64,000 nucleotides of DNA from Oleiphilaceae bacterium (GTDB taxonomy: Bacteria > Pseudomonadota > Gammaproteobacteria > Pseudomonadales > Oleiphilaceae), in contig JAKVBL010000004.1 in assembly GCA_022447365.1 (NCBI GenBank), positions 210,872 through 274,871 on the forward strand, in the 5' to 3' direction. How positions within the stretch are numbered: position 1 is the first letter of the stretch; every line of letters starts with the position of its first letter. The notes under the pieces are model-generated. The model was not told the DNA's origin and did not search any database. It saw only the letters and a program-made list of their open reading frames with translations. Shown piece after piece: positions 1-11,018 of the stretch. Both the position numbers and the translations under genes were made by a program.

Positions 1-4
1 ATTG

Positions 5-1465
5 ATGTCTGAGTCAATTTGGGAAAATTGTCTTGCTCGTTTAGAGGAAGAAGAATCTGCTGATCAATTTGGTATGTGGTTAAAGCCTCTCCAGTTTGAT
101 ATGCAAGGCGATGTAATTTCATTGTTTGCACCAAACCGATTTGTTTTGGATTTTGTAAAGAATAAATACGTCAAGCGTATTAAGGATCTTATCCAAGAGT
201 TGTCAGGAGCGAATTACGATATCAGATTGTCAATTGGGCAAGCCACTAAGAATAAAGGTCCTGCAAAGCCACTTGTTGAAGTAAGCAAAGTTACTGCACC
301 ATTTGAAGCTAGAAATTCATCATCGAATGCTGATCGCGAACAAAACAGTGGAGCTAGCGCATCAAGTTCTGCGCCAAAGCAGGAAAGTCTGGCCTTAGCC
401 ACTAAGAAGCCTAACCAGTTTAGCGGTGCTGACGATATTTCACATAAGAGTAATCTGAACCCTAAATTTACGTTTGAAACCTTTGTAGAAGGTAAAGCTA
501 ACCATATGGCTCGCGCTGCAGCAATGCGAGTAGCTGATGAGCCTGGTTCATCATATAACCCACTGTTTCTTTATGGTGACGTTGGGTTGGGTAAAACACA
601 TCTCATGCACGCCGTCGGAAATGAGATAAAAGCACGCAATCCCAATGCGAAAATTGTATATCTGCATTCTGAGCGTTTTGTTGGTGATATGATCAAAGCA
701 CTTCAAGCTAACGATATTGCGCGATTTAAGAAGTACTATCGATCTCTTGATGTATTGTTGATTGATGACATTCAATTTTTTGCAAAAAAAGAGCGTTCAC
801 AGGAAGAGTTTTTTCATACGTTTAACGCCTTACTTGATGGCGATAAACAAGTCATATTGACGAGTGATCGTTATCCTAAAGAAATCGAGAATATGGAAGA
901 GCGTCTAACTTCTCGATTTGGTTGGGGCTTGTCGACGAAATTAGAATCTCCTGAATTAGAAACGCGAGTAGCGATATTAATGCGTAAGGCAGAACAAGAA
1001 CGTGTTGTGTTACGTGAAGATGCTGCTTTCTTTATCGCCCGACGTGTTCGATCGAATGTAAGAGAGTTAGAGGGCGCTCTTAGATTGGTAGCGGCGAATG
1101 CAAGTTTTACACGTCAAGACATCACGCCGACTTTCGCACAGGAATGTTTGAAAGACCTATTATCTGTTCATGATCGGCAGGTAAGTATCGATAATATCCA
1201 AAGAACGGTTGCCGAGTACTACAAAATAAAAGTAGCCGATCTTCTTTCTCCCAGAAGAACAAGGTCTATTGCGCGGCCTAGACAAGTCGCTATGGCCTTA
1301 GCTAAAGAGTTAACGGAACATAGTTTACCCGAAATAGGGGATGCCTTTGGTGGGCGTGACCATACAACAGTTTTACATGCTTGCAGAAAAATAACTGAAC
1401 TCAACGAGACAGATGCAAGTATTAGAGAAGATTTTTCAAACTTCATGAAAAAATTAACGATGTAA
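5..1465 (+). CDS. dnaA: Chromosomal replication initiator protein DnaA
   Basis: DnaA binds DnaA boxes at oriC, opens the duplex as an ATP-bound oligomer and recruits the helicase. The 486-residue product has the expected order: an N-terminal DnaB-interaction domain (about 1-80, beginning [10 protein letters not shown]), a low-complexity Ser/Ala-rich linker (about 100-150), an AAA+ core with Walker A GDVGLGKT (191-198) and Walker B LLIDD (251-255), and a C-terminal DNA-binding domain with the signature [15 protein letters not shown]. The start is the ATG at 5; the TTG at 2 would add only one Met and fits the family less well. The upstream region, where oriC would be expected, lies outside the window. 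It heads the dnaA-dnaN-kinase-recF-gyrB cluster, with dnaN 15 bp downstream. Confidence 0.98.
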   Translation: MSESIWENCLARLEEEESADQFGMWLKPLQFDMQGDVISLFAPNRFVLDFVKNKYVKRIKDLIQELSGANYDIRLSIGQATKNKGPAKPLVEVSKVTAPFEARNSSSNADREQNSGASASSSAPKQESLALATKKPNQFSGADDISHKSNLNPKFTFETFVEGKANHMARAAAMRVADEPGSSYNPLFLYGDVGLGKTHLMHAVGNEIKARNPNAKIVYLHSERFVGDMIKALQANDIARFKKYYRSLDVLLIDDIQFFAKKERSQEEFFHTFNALLDGDKQVILTSDRYPKEIENMEERLTSRFGWGLSTKLESPELETRVAILMRKAEQERVVLREDAAFFIARRVRSNVRELEGALRLVAANASFTRQDITPTFAQECLKDLLSVHDRQVSIDNIQRTVAEYYKIKVADLLSPRRTRSIARPRQVAMALAKELTEHSLPEIGDAFGGRDHTTVLHACRKITELNETDASIREDFSNFMKKLTM

Positions 1466-1480
1466 GCAAGGCCAGAAAGA

Positions 1481-2584
1481 ATGAAATTTTCGATTAGCAG
1501 AGATGACATATTAAGCCCGCTTCAAATTATTTCAGGCGTGGTTGAGCGAAAGCAAACAATGCCAGTGCTTTCAAATATTCTTGTTGTTGCAGAGCAAGGT
1601 CAGGTTTCTTTGACAGGCACAAATATGGAAGTTGAGCTTGTTTGTCAGCTACAAGGCGCCGAAATTTCCGCTGAAGGACGTACTACTATACCTGCACGTA
1701 AGTTAGCTGATATTTGTCGCTCTTTACCTTCAGAAGCAACGGTTGAGTTGAGTTTAGAAGGGGATAAAGCACACCTAAGAGCAGGTAAAAGTCATTTTAA
1801 ATTAGCAACATTACCAGCGGATCAATTCCCTAATACGGAAGATAATCCTCAGGATATTGAAGTTCGATTTAGTGAAGGTGATTTCAAAGCCATGCTCGAT
1901 GCCACTTCATTTGCGATGGCGCAGCAAGACGTTCGATATTATCTAAATGGAATGTTGCTCGAAATTGGAAATCAGTATGTTAAAACGGTTTCGACAGATG
2001 GGCATCGTTTAGCTTTAGCCAGCGTTGATACTGTTCAAGTATTACAAGATAAGTTACAGGTTATCGTTCCTAGAAAAGGTGTTCAGGAATTTAGTCGTCT
2101 ACTTTCTGACTCTGATAATGAGGTCGCTGTCTTTATCGGTGACAATCATATTCAATCTCAAATTGGGAACTATAAATTTACGTCGAAATTAATAGACGGC
2201 AAGTTTCCTGAATATGATCGAGTCATACCGCAGGGCGGCGACAAAATTATGATCGCCGATCGTGAATCATTGAAGGCAATGTTTACGCGCGCAAGTATTC
2301 TCTCACACGAGAACATTAGAGGTATTCAGCTGCATCTAACTCCCGGTCAAGTTCAAGTGTATGCAAATAATCCTGAGCACGAGCAGGCAGAGGATTCGAT
2401 TGATGTCATGTATGATGGACCTGAATTGCAAATAGCGTTCAATGTTGGCTACTTGATTGATGTTCTTAATACAATAAAGTCAGACAGCGTAAAAATGACT
2501 CTCTCTAATGCTAGTTCGTCCGCGTTACTTGAGTCTGGCGACGAGGATGGTTGCCTTTATGTTGTTATGCCTATGCGACTTTAA
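1481..2584 (+). CDS. dnaN: DNA polymerase III subunit beta (sliding clamp)
   Basis: The beta clamp is a ring-shaped dimer that tethers DNA polymerase III to the template. The product is 367 residues, the normal length for three clamp folds, starts MKFSISRDDILSPLQ and ends with the family-typical VVMPMRL, the end of the protein-binding cleft. It lies 15 bp after dnaA and 16 bp before the next gene, so co-transcription from the dnaA promoter is likely. What follows it is unusual: an ABC1-type kinase rather than recF. Nothing in the protein looks abnormal. Confidence 0.98.
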   Translation: MKFSISRDDILSPLQIISGVVERKQTMPVLSNILVVAEQGQVSLTGTNMEVELVCQLQGAEISAEGRTTIPARKLADICRSLPSEATVELSLEGDKAHLRAGKSHFKLATLPADQFPNTEDNPQDIEVRFSEGDFKAMLDATSFAMAQQDVRYYLNGMLLEIGNQYVKTVSTDGHRLALASVDTVQVLQDKLQVIVPRKGVQEFSRLLSDSDNEVAVFIGDNHIQSQIGNYKFTSKLIDGKFPEYDRVIPQGGDKIMIADRESLKAMFTRASILSHENIRGIQLHLTPGQVQVYANNPEHEQAEDSIDVMYDGPELQIAFNVGYLIDVLNTIKSDSVKMTLSNASSSALLESGDEDGCLYVVMPMRL

Positions 2585-2600
2585 ATAACGAGGGATAGGG

Positions 2601-3881
2601 ATGAAAGGGTTATTGGTAGATTCTGTAAAGGGTGCTTTTCGACTTACACAGACAGCAAAAGTGCTTGGATTAACGGGGACCAAATGGGTTCTTGGTAAGC
2701 GTCCGCCTAACCCTGTTTTGTTGAGACAGGTTTTTGAGCAGTTGGGCTCAACCTATATCAAGTTAGGGCAGTTTATTGCTAGCTCCCCCACATTTTTTCC
2801 AAAAGAGTATGTGGATGAATTTCAATATTGTTTAGATCAAACCCCACCATTTGAATTTTCGGTTGTTAGAAAAATCATTACTCAAGAACTTGGGTGTAGC
2901 CCAGAAAAAGTTTATAGCTATATCGAAGAGAAACCATTAGCTTCGGCATCAATCGCGCAAGTACATGCGGCAAAGCTTGTTACTGGTGAAGATGTGGTTA
3001 TTAAGGTGCAAAAACCAGGTGTTGAAAACGTCCTGTTGACGGACCTTAATTTTCTTTACGTCTGTGCTCGGTTATTAGAAAAAGTTGCACCGAAGTTGTC
3101 ATGGACATCTATCTCTGGTGTTGTTGAAGAGATTCAAAAGACCATGATGGAAGAATGTGATTTCATTAAAGAAGCGAACAATCTTGATACTTTTCGTGCA
3201 TTTTTATTAGAAAGCGATAATCACGATGTAGTTGTGCCTAAAGTTTATAAACAGGCATGTTCAAGACGTATTCTAACAATGGAAAGATTTTACGGCTCCT
3301 CTTTAACGGATTTAGAGAGTATTCGTAAATATTGTGATGATCCTGAAAAAACGCTAATTACAGCTATGAATACTTGGTTTGCCAGTTTGACTCAGTGTGA
3401 ATTTTTCCACGCTGATGTACATGCCGGTAACTTGATGGTGTTAGACGACGGTCGAATTGGATTTATTGATTTCGGGATCGTTGGTCGGATAAATCCTGGC
3501 ACGTGGGAAGCTGTCTCGGATTTTATTTCATCTATTATGATCGGGAATTTTGAAGGTATGGCTGATGCGATGATCCGTATCGGTATTACTGATACAGATG
3601 TTCAGTCACAGGATTTAGCCGCAGATCTTCGTGGTTTATTCAATAAGATGGATGTAATGGTTCCAGATTATGCGTTGCTAGGGGGTTCATCTGGTAGTGA
3701 TGACGATGATATTAATAACATTTTGATGGAAATGGTTAGGGTAGGGGAAGAGCATGGATTACATTTTCCTAGAGAGTTTGCTCTGTTGCTAAAACAGTTC
3801 CTTTATTTTGATCGCTATGTTCATATTTTAGCTCCTGAATTAGATATGTTTGTCGATGCTCGGCTAAGCATGCTGCATTAG
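2601..3881 (+). CDS. ABC1/AarF/UbiB-family atypical protein kinase-like protein
   Basis: This 426-residue protein belongs to the ABC1 (UbiB/COQ8/AarF) superfamily. Visible motifs are the family-specific KxGQ (KLGQ, 54-57), the alanine-rich loop that replaces a glycine-rich loop (PLASASIAQVHAA, 112-124), the nucleotide-binding Lys in VIKVQ (K135), the catalytic loop HADVHAGN (270-277) and the metal-binding DFG (290-292). UbiB relatives support ubiquinone synthesis as ATPases. Unlike canonical UbiB, which is about 540 residues with C-terminal membrane helices, this protein is shorter and has no obvious C-terminal membrane anchor, so it is probably a paralogue. It lies 16 bp after dnaN and 50 bp before recF, on the same strand. 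The RBS AGGGATAGGG precedes the ATG. The substrate is unknown, and I leave the symbol blank because it may not be ubiB. Confidence 0.85.
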   Translation: MKGLLVDSVKGAFRLTQTAKVLGLTGTKWVLGKRPPNPVLLRQVFEQLGSTYIKLGQFIASSPTFFPKEYVDEFQYCLDQTPPFEFSVVRKIITQELGCSPEKVYSYIEEKPLASASIAQVHAAKLVTGEDVVIKVQKPGVENVLLTDLNFLYVCARLLEKVAPKLSWTSISGVVEEIQKTMMEECDFIKEANNLDTFRAFLLESDNHDVVVPKVYKQACSRRILTMERFYGSSLTDLESIRKYCDDPEKTLITAMNTWFASLTQCEFFHADVHAGNLMVLDDGRIGFIDFGIVGRINPGTWEAVSDFISSIMIGNFEGMADAMIRIGITDTDVQSQDLAADLRGLFNKMDVMVPDYALLGGSSGSDDDDINNILMEMVRVGEEHGLHFPREFALLLKQFLYFDRYVHILAPELDMFVDARLSMLH

Positions 3882-3931
3882 AATCTTTTGTAGTACTCTT
3901 CAATACACCAGTTATTTGATTTTGTTAGAAC

Positions 3932-5041
3932 ATGATTAATAGATTTCAGGTAGCTGGTTTTCGAAATTTAAAAGATCAAACACTCCAGTTTTCGTCTCCA
4001 TTCACGATTGTGTTTGGAAATAACGGTTCGGGTAAAACTAGTTTCCTTGAAAGTATCTACACTGCTCTGAACGGTAAGTCTTTTCGCTCTGGTAAGACAA
4101 AAAACATAATCTCTAATAACAGTAATAAGGACAGCTTCATTGTCCGTGCTGAACTTGAGTTTTCTGATAGATCTCATCAAGTAGCTTTAAGAAAATCTTT
4201 AAACGATAAGTATGTTGCCAAAGTCGATGGTGATTTTGTTCAGTCAATCTCCGAGCTTGCATCCATTTACCCTACGCAGATTGTTGAACCGCGTAGCTTT
4301 AATGTGTTCGATGGTGGAGCTTCTTCTAGAAGACGTTTATACGATTGGATGATGTTCCACGTGGAACATTCATTCAATGACCTTTTAAAAGTCTACCAAA
4401 GTTGTTTAAAGCAACGTAACGCTCTTTTACGAAAAGGTGTTATGAAACCTTCGCAGTTAGCACCGTGGGACCGACAACTCTCATACTACGGTTCACAAAT
4501 TAATAACTTAAGGTTTGAAATTTTTAAGGGTTATCAAAACTATTTTGAATCAGCAATTGGTGAGTTACTAAGTCCTGAAATTGTTGAACACATAACTATA
4601 ACGCTTAAATCTGGTTGGGACTCAAATCAGGATTTATCAAATGTTTTGGCCGAAAGCATAGAGTCTGATATTAAGAAAAGAACAACTCAATTTGGGCCGC
4701 ATCGAGCTGATCTAAAAATAGCTTATTCAGGCTTGCCAATTCAGGAGAGGTTGTCGCGTGGACAGCAAAAGCTCGTTGTCTTAGCAATTCACTTGGCGAA
4801 CTTACGAATTGTTCGAGAACAAAATAATAGTACCAGTCTTCTTTTGCTGGATGATCTTGCTGCTGAGTTAGATGAACCCAATCTAGAGCGATTATTATGC
4901 CTGCTCTATGAAAGCGGAACGTCTGTCATAGCAACAACGCTCGATACAATGCTTTATAGCAGAGTGTTAGAACGCTGTAATTTACTGGATAAAACACAAA
5001 TGTTTCACGTGGAACATGGTAAGATAAGCGATTATAAATAA
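3932..5041 (+). CDS. recF: DNA replication and repair protein RecF
   Basis: RecF is an SMC-like ABC ATPase that, with RecO and RecR, loads RecA at single-strand gaps. The 369-residue product has Walker A GNNGSGKTS (29-37), an SMC-type signature LSRGQQKLVVLA and Walker B LLLLDDLAAELD near the C-terminus. The length is normal. The gene carries two copies of a 16 bp parS-like palindrome, each encoding MFHVEH in the same frame (see the separate entries); the second is about 25 bp before the stop codon. It lies between the ABC1-like kinase gene and gyrB. Confidence 0.97.
   Translation: MINRFQVAGFRNLKDQTLQFSSPFTIVFGNNGSGKTSFLESIYTALNGKSFRSGKTKNIISNNSNKDSFIVRAELEFSDRSHQVALRKSLNDKYVAKVDGDFVQSISELASIYPTQIVEPRSFNVFDGGASSRRRLYDWMMFHVEHSFNDLLKVYQSCLKQRNALLRKGVMKPSQLAPWDRQLSYYGSQINNLRFEIFKGYQNYFESAIGELLSPEIVEHITITLKSGWDSNQDLSNVLAESIESDIKKRTTQFGPHRADLKIAYSGLPIQERLSRGQQKLVVLAIHLANLRIVREQNNSTSLLLLDDLAAELDEPNLERLLCLLYESGTSVIATTLDTMLYSRVLERCNLLDKTQMFHVEHGKISDYK
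4353..4368. promoter_or_regulatory. parS: parS site 1 (ParB binding)
   Basis: TGTTCCACGTGGAACA is a perfect 16 bp palindrome (18 bp with the flanking A and T) and a near-consensus bacterial parS (consensus TGTTTCACGTGAAACA; the TGTTCCACGTGGAAC form is familiar from pseudomonads). It lies in the recF reading frame, encoding FHVEH. parS sites nucleate ParB spreading and CTP-dependent clamp loading near the origin. parA and parB themselves are not in the window. Confidence 0.93.
5001..5016. promoter_or_regulatory. parS: parS site 2 (ParB binding)
   Basis: TGTTTCACGTGGAACA differs from site 1 by one base and from the general parS consensus at one position in one half. It lies 648 bp (exactly 216 codons) downstream of site 1, near the 3' end of recF, and again encodes MFHVEH. 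Two sites so close together and so close to dnaA support a genuine centromere-like cluster. Confidence 0.9.
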
Positions 5042-5051
5042 ACTAATCTGA

Positions 5052-7490
<2,439 letters not shown>

Positions 7491-7515
7491 CTAGAAGATT
7501 GTCGAATGTTCTGTT

Positions 7516-7548
7516 AAAGCCGTACTTTGAATAAAAGTACGGCTTTTT
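7516..7548 (+). terminator. Intrinsic terminator after gyrB
   Basis: Perfect 13 bp stem AAAGCCGTACTTT / AAAGTACGGCTTT with a 5 nt loop (7529-7533), the 3' arm running into a T tract. It ends transcription of the dnaA-gyrB cluster. Confidence 0.92.
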
Positions 7549-7645
7549 GTTATCTGATCTTTGCTACTCAGCGTTAGTAGATATTTACTTGTAGTTAAAA
7601 TTCAGACTGATAGCTGACTAACGACAAATAATACGTGGATGAAAT

Positions 7646-8440
7646 ATGCTATTGAACGCGCGTGTTCTTGAAGGACCAGAAGAAGTTAACAAACATGTCG
7701 TCATCCTTCATGGGTTATTTGCTGCTTCTGATAATTTATTGAGACTAGGAAAACACTTAGCGGAAGGGTACACCGTCCATTTATTGGATTTGAGAAATCA
7801 TGGCAATTCATTTCATGTCACTGATATGAATTATTTATTGATGGCAAATGATGTTAATGAGTACCTAACACATCAAAATATCAACAGCGTCGCTCTTATT
7901 GGTCATTCAATGGGAGGGAAAACAGCAATGCAATATGCTTTATCTTACCCAGATACAGTTGAAGCTTTAATCGTTGCTGATATTGCGCCGGTAGAATATA
8001 AGCCCGCTCATGTTCAAATCTTGAAGGGTTTAGAGTATTTAGCTAACTATCCTCCAGCAAATAGACAAGAGGCAGATACAGCACTTAATAAGTTTGTGGA
8101 AGATGTTGGAGTCAGACAGTTTCTTATTAAGAATTTGAAGGCTGTAGGGGAAGAATCAAAAAAGCTTGGTTGGCGTTTCAACTTAAACGCAATTCAAAGC
8201 AATTATTATAATGTTCTTGCAGCGCCGGTTGGCGAAGAATTTAACGGTCCAACATTGTTCATAGCCGGTGCATTGTCAGATTATATTGCGCCAGAATATC
8301 GCGATATTACAACGAAATTATTTCCTCATGCCCAATTAAAGGTCATTCCTGATACATCTCATTGGTTACACGCCGAGAAACCCCAAGTCTTTAATGCACT
8401 ATGTGAGCGTTTCTTACACAAGCATTTCATTTCACAATAG
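7646..8440 (+). CDS. ybfF: Alpha/beta-hydrolase, YbfF-type esterase
   Basis: This 264-residue cytoplasmic alpha/beta-hydrolase resembles YbfF, an acyl-ester hydrolase active on short acyl and acyl-CoA-like substrates. Visible motifs are the oxyanion-hole LHGLF (21-25), the nucleophile elbow GHSMGG (86-91, Ser88), the LDLRNHGNS segment typical of YbfF, and the catalytic His in DTSHWLHAEKP near the C-terminus. There is no signal peptide. It is probably monocistronic: a terminator precedes it and a 288 bp gap follows. The natural substrate is not known from sequence. Confidence 0.85.
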   Translation: MLLNARVLEGPEEVNKHVVILHGLFAASDNLLRLGKHLAEGYTVHLLDLRNHGNSFHVTDMNYLLMANDVNEYLTHQNINSVALIGHSMGGKTAMQYALSYPDTVEALIVADIAPVEYKPAHVQILKGLEYLANYPPANRQEADTALNKFVEDVGVRQFLIKNLKAVGEESKKLGWRFNLNAIQSNYYNVLAAPVGEEFNGPTLFIAGALSDYIAPEYRDITTKLFPHAQLKVIPDTSHWLHAEKPQVFNALCERFLHKHFISQ

Positions 8441-8522
8441 TTATCAACGGAAAGAATACAATATCTCATTATGAACTAGGCTGAATAAATGCGGTGTTTT
8501 TAAGCGTTTAAGCCTGTTGTAA

Positions 8523-8539
8523 ATCTATTTGAAATAGAT
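8523..8539. promoter_or_regulatory. 17 bp palindrome upstream of aapJ, possible operator
   Basis: ATCTATTT-G-AAATAGAT is a perfect 8-1-8 palindrome about 190 bp upstream of aapJ. It has the size and symmetry of a dimeric regulator's operator, but I recognise no specific regulator. A role in regulating the amino-acid transporter is inference. Confidence 0.4.
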
Positions 8540-8591
8540 GACACTGATTGAGTCGCTAATGATGACGCTGAAATGTCCGAACTTTCGGGCG

Positions 8592-8603
8592 AACAATAAT
8601 AAT
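8592..8603 (+). promoter_or_regulatory. A-rich CA motif in the aapJ upstream region
   Basis: AACAATAATAAT follows the AAN-repeat pattern bound by the distal face of Hfq in Pseudomonas Crc/Hfq-controlled mRNAs. Whether it is transcribed depends on the unknown aapJ start site. It is listed as support for the better-placed motif at 8706. Confidence 0.35.
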
Positions 8604-8705
8604 GCGAATCGTGGTGGCATCAATTTTGTATATAGAGCTCACATCAGTGCATGTGTCAGCTTTCTGTTGTTGCTTAGGTGCGCTGCGAAATCCTTTTTGG
8701 AAGAA

Positions 8706-8713
8706 AACAAAAA
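8706..8713 (+). promoter_or_regulatory. Putative Crc/Hfq CA motif next to the aapJ ribosome-binding site
   Basis: AACAAAAA (inside AAAACAAAAAC) fits AANAANAA and ends 3 nt before the AGGAG Shine-Dalgarno at 8717-8721 of aapJ. Catabolite repression control in Pseudomonas works by Hfq/Crc binding such motifs at translation starts, and amino-acid transporters are classic targets. With a CrcZ-like RNA predicted in the same window, the placement is suggestive but unproven. Confidence 0.5.
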
Positions 8714-8728
8714 CTTAGGAGAACACGA

Positions 8729-9742
8729 ATGTTGAAATTCTCTTCATTGGTCGCTGCAGGTCTTGCAGTAGGCTTATCTTTTGGTGCAAATGCAGGAACG
8801 CTTGAAGACGTTAAAAAACGCGGAATGCTTTCTTGTGGTGTGAGTACTGGTCTCGCTGGATTTTCTCAGAAAGACGAAAAGGGTGAATGGAGTGGTCTAG
8901 ATGTCGACGTCTGTAAAGCTGTTGCAGCAGCTGTTTTAGGCGATGCATCTAAGGTTCAATACAAGCCTTTAACTGCTAAAGAGCGTTTTACAGCGCTTCA
9001 GTCTGGTGAGATTGATATCTTATCTCGTAACACTACATGGACACACACTCGTGACACCTCTCTGGGATTAAACTTTGCAGGCGTTAACTACTACGACGGT
9101 CAAGGTTTCATGGTGTCGAAAAAGCTTGGTGTTAAAAGTGCTCTTGAGTTAGATGGTGCTGCGGCTTGTATTCAAGCTGGTACAACAACTGAGTTGAACT
9201 TAGCAGATTATTTCCGTGCAAACGGTATGAAATATACTGCTGTAACATTTGATACTTCAGATCAAACACGTGCTGGTTTTGAAAGTGGTCGTTGTGATGT
9301 TCTTACTTCTGACCAATCGCAGTTATACGCAATTCGTATTGGTTTGAAGGATCCAGATTCAGCAATGGTTCTTCCAGAAGTTATCTCTAAGGAACCTCTA
9401 GGTCCAGTTGTTCGTCAGGGTGATGACGAGTGGTTCAACATCGCTAAGTGGTCTTTGGTAGCAATGATCGAAGCTGAGTTCTTGGGTGTCGATTCTGCGA
9501 ACGCAGCTGATATGAAAGACAACGGTAAGCCTGCTCAGAAGCGTCTTCTTGGGACTGAAGGTGATGCTGGCGAGAAGCTTGGTTTAAGTGCTGATTGGGC
9601 TTACAACATCGTTTCACAAGTAGGTAATTACGGCGAGTCATTCGAGCGTAATGTAGGTATGGGTTCTCCTCTTAAAATTGCACGTGGCATTAACGAGCAA
9701 TGGAATAAAGGTGGCTTCCTATACTCACCACCGATTCGTTAA
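8729..9742 (+). CDS. aapJ: General L-amino-acid ABC transporter, periplasmic binding protein (AapJ/BztA type)
   Basis: This is the periplasmic receptor of a polar-amino-acid ABC importer. The start is the ATG at 8729, preceded by AGGAG at 8717-8721; it gives 337 residues with a clean signal peptide (1-22, cleaved after GANA). A longer in-frame reading from 8678 would bury the signal peptide and is rejected. The mature part starts GTLEDVKKRGMLSCGV and contains the SBP_bac_3 fold typical of AapJ, including SGLDVDVCKAVAAAVLGD and DILSRNTTWTHTRD. It is first in the operon with two permeases and an ATPase. A terminator-like hairpin just after it should make it more abundant than the membrane parts. 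Confidence 0.93.
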   Translation: MLKFSSLVAAGLAVGLSFGANAGTLEDVKKRGMLSCGVSTGLAGFSQKDEKGEWSGLDVDVCKAVAAAVLGDASKVQYKPLTAKERFTALQSGEIDILSRNTTWTHTRDTSLGLNFAGVNYYDGQGFMVSKKLGVKSALELDGAAACIQAGTTTELNLADYFRANGMKYTAVTFDTSDQTRAGFESGRCDVLTSDQSQLYAIRIGLKDPDSAMVLPEVISKEPLGPVVRQGDDEWFNIAKWSLVAMIEAEFLGVDSANAADMKDNGKPAQKRLLGTEGDAGEKLGLSADWAYNIVSQVGNYGESFERNVGMGSPLKIARGINEQWNKGGFLYSPPIR

Positions 9743-9757
9743 TTCGAATAGGTAAAT

Positions 9758-9780
9758 AAAGGGGCTTTATGCCCCTTTTG
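9758..9780 (+). terminator. Leaky terminator between aapJ and aapQ
   Basis: AAAGGGGC-TTTAT-GCCCCTTTT forms a short GC-rich hairpin followed by T residues, 15 bp after the aapJ stop. Its place inside an operon suggests partial termination or 3'-end protection that sets a high receptor-to-permease ratio, as in many binding-protein operons. Confidence 0.75.
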
Positions 9781-9816
9781 CCGTTCTAAATTACACCCCA
9801 AGACTAGAGGCACTAT

Positions 9817-11007
9817 ATGTCCGAAGAAATTCGTGCAAAAGCATCAAGCGCAGGCTCAATGCTCAATAACCCAAGAGTTAGGGCCATCTTATATCAGGCT
9901 TTACTATTGTTTGGACTGGGTTATTTTTTCTATTCTATAGTTTCAAATGCGCTGAACAATATGGAGGCGCGAGGCATAAAGAGCGGTTTTGATTTTCTAT
10001 TTACTGCCTCTGGTTTCGATATACTCATGACCCTGGTGCCGTATTCGGCAACGTCAACATATGGAATGACATTTGTTGTTGGGTTGTTAAATACAATTTT
10101 AGTCTCGATCGTTGGGATTTTCTTTGCGACCGTTTTAGGCTTTCTTATAGGTGTTGCATATTTTTCCAACAACTGGCTTATTAAACGCTTATCTGTTGTT
10201 TATGTAGAAACCTTCAGAAATATCCCATTATTGTTACAAGTATTCTTCTGGTATTTCGCTGTTTTAGCATCGTTGCCAAGCGCGCGCGAGAGCTTAAGTT
10301 TAGGCGAAGTCATCTTCCTCAATGTACGTGGATTATATTTACCTGATTTAGTTGGTGGCGCTGGCTCATCCATTGTTTATGGTTCGATTGTTGTAGCTAT
10401 CGCAGCAATAGTTTTTCTTAAGAAATGGGCTAAAAAACGTCAAGACGATACAGGAGAGCAGTTCCCCGTTGCGTTAACAAGTCTTGGGATTCTTTTGGGG
10501 CTGCCACTTATCACCCTTTTCATAATGGGCGTTCCTTTCACATGGGATTTTCCTGAGCTCAAAGGTTTTAATTTCCGTGGAGGAATTACTGTTATACCTG
10601 AGTTAATGGCACTGACTATCGCTCTGTCTGTTTATACGGGAGCTTTTATCGCAGAAGCGGTAAGAGCGGGAGTTCAATCTGTTCCACATGGGCAAACTGA
10701 AGCAGCGCGCAGTATTGGTCTGCGTGAAAACAGAATTATGTCGTTGATCATTGTTCCTCAAGCGATGCGAGTAATTGTTCCTCTGTTGAATTCTGAATAT
10801 CAAAGTTTGGTGAAAAACTCTACGTTGGCAACAGCCATTGGTTACCCTGATTTGTTTACAGTCTTCGTAGGCACATCGCTTAATCAGACAGGACAAGCTA
10901 TAGAGATTGTATTTATGACGATGGCCGTTTATTTCGTTATTAATATGACGATCTCATTCTTAATGAATCGGTTTAACGCTAGCGTTGCGTTAGTCGAACG
11001 TAAATAG
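9817..11007 (+). CDS. aapQ: Amino-acid ABC transporter permease (AapQ type)
   Basis: This 396-residue inner-membrane permease is one of two forming the translocation channel of the amino-acid importer. Hydrophobic segments are spread through the sequence. The ATPase-coupling EAA loop is visible as TEAARSIGLRENRIMSLIIV followed by PQAMRVIVPLLNSEY. The long form with an extended first half is typical of AapQ/BztB rather than HisQ. It is followed 11 bp later by aapM, preceded there by the RBS AGGAGAGGG. Confidence 0.92.
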   Translation: MSEEIRAKASSAGSMLNNPRVRAILYQALLLFGLGYFFYSIVSNALNNMEARGIKSGFDFLFTASGFDILMTLVPYSATSTYGMTFVVGLLNTILVSIVGIFFATVLGFLIGVAYFSNNWLIKRLSVVYVETFRNIPLLLQVFFWYFAVLASLPSARESLSLGEVIFLNVRGLYLPDLVGGAGSSIVYGSIVVAIAAIVFLKKWAKKRQDDTGEQFPVALTSLGILLGLPLITLFIMGVPFTWDFPELKGFNFRGGITVIPELMALTIALSVYTGAFIAEAVRAGVQSVPHGQTEAARSIGLRENRIMSLIIVPQAMRVIVPLLNSEYQSLVKNSTLATAIGYPDLFTVFVGTSLNQTGQAIEIVFMTMAVYFVINMTISFLMNRFNASVALVERK

Positions 11008-11018
11008 GAGAGGGTGAT

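Noticed and set aside
8538-8735. A 65-codon open frame upstream of aapJ
   Set aside because: It has no good ribosome-binding site, overlaps the aapJ start and signal peptide in another frame, and lies in the probable promoter and leader region.
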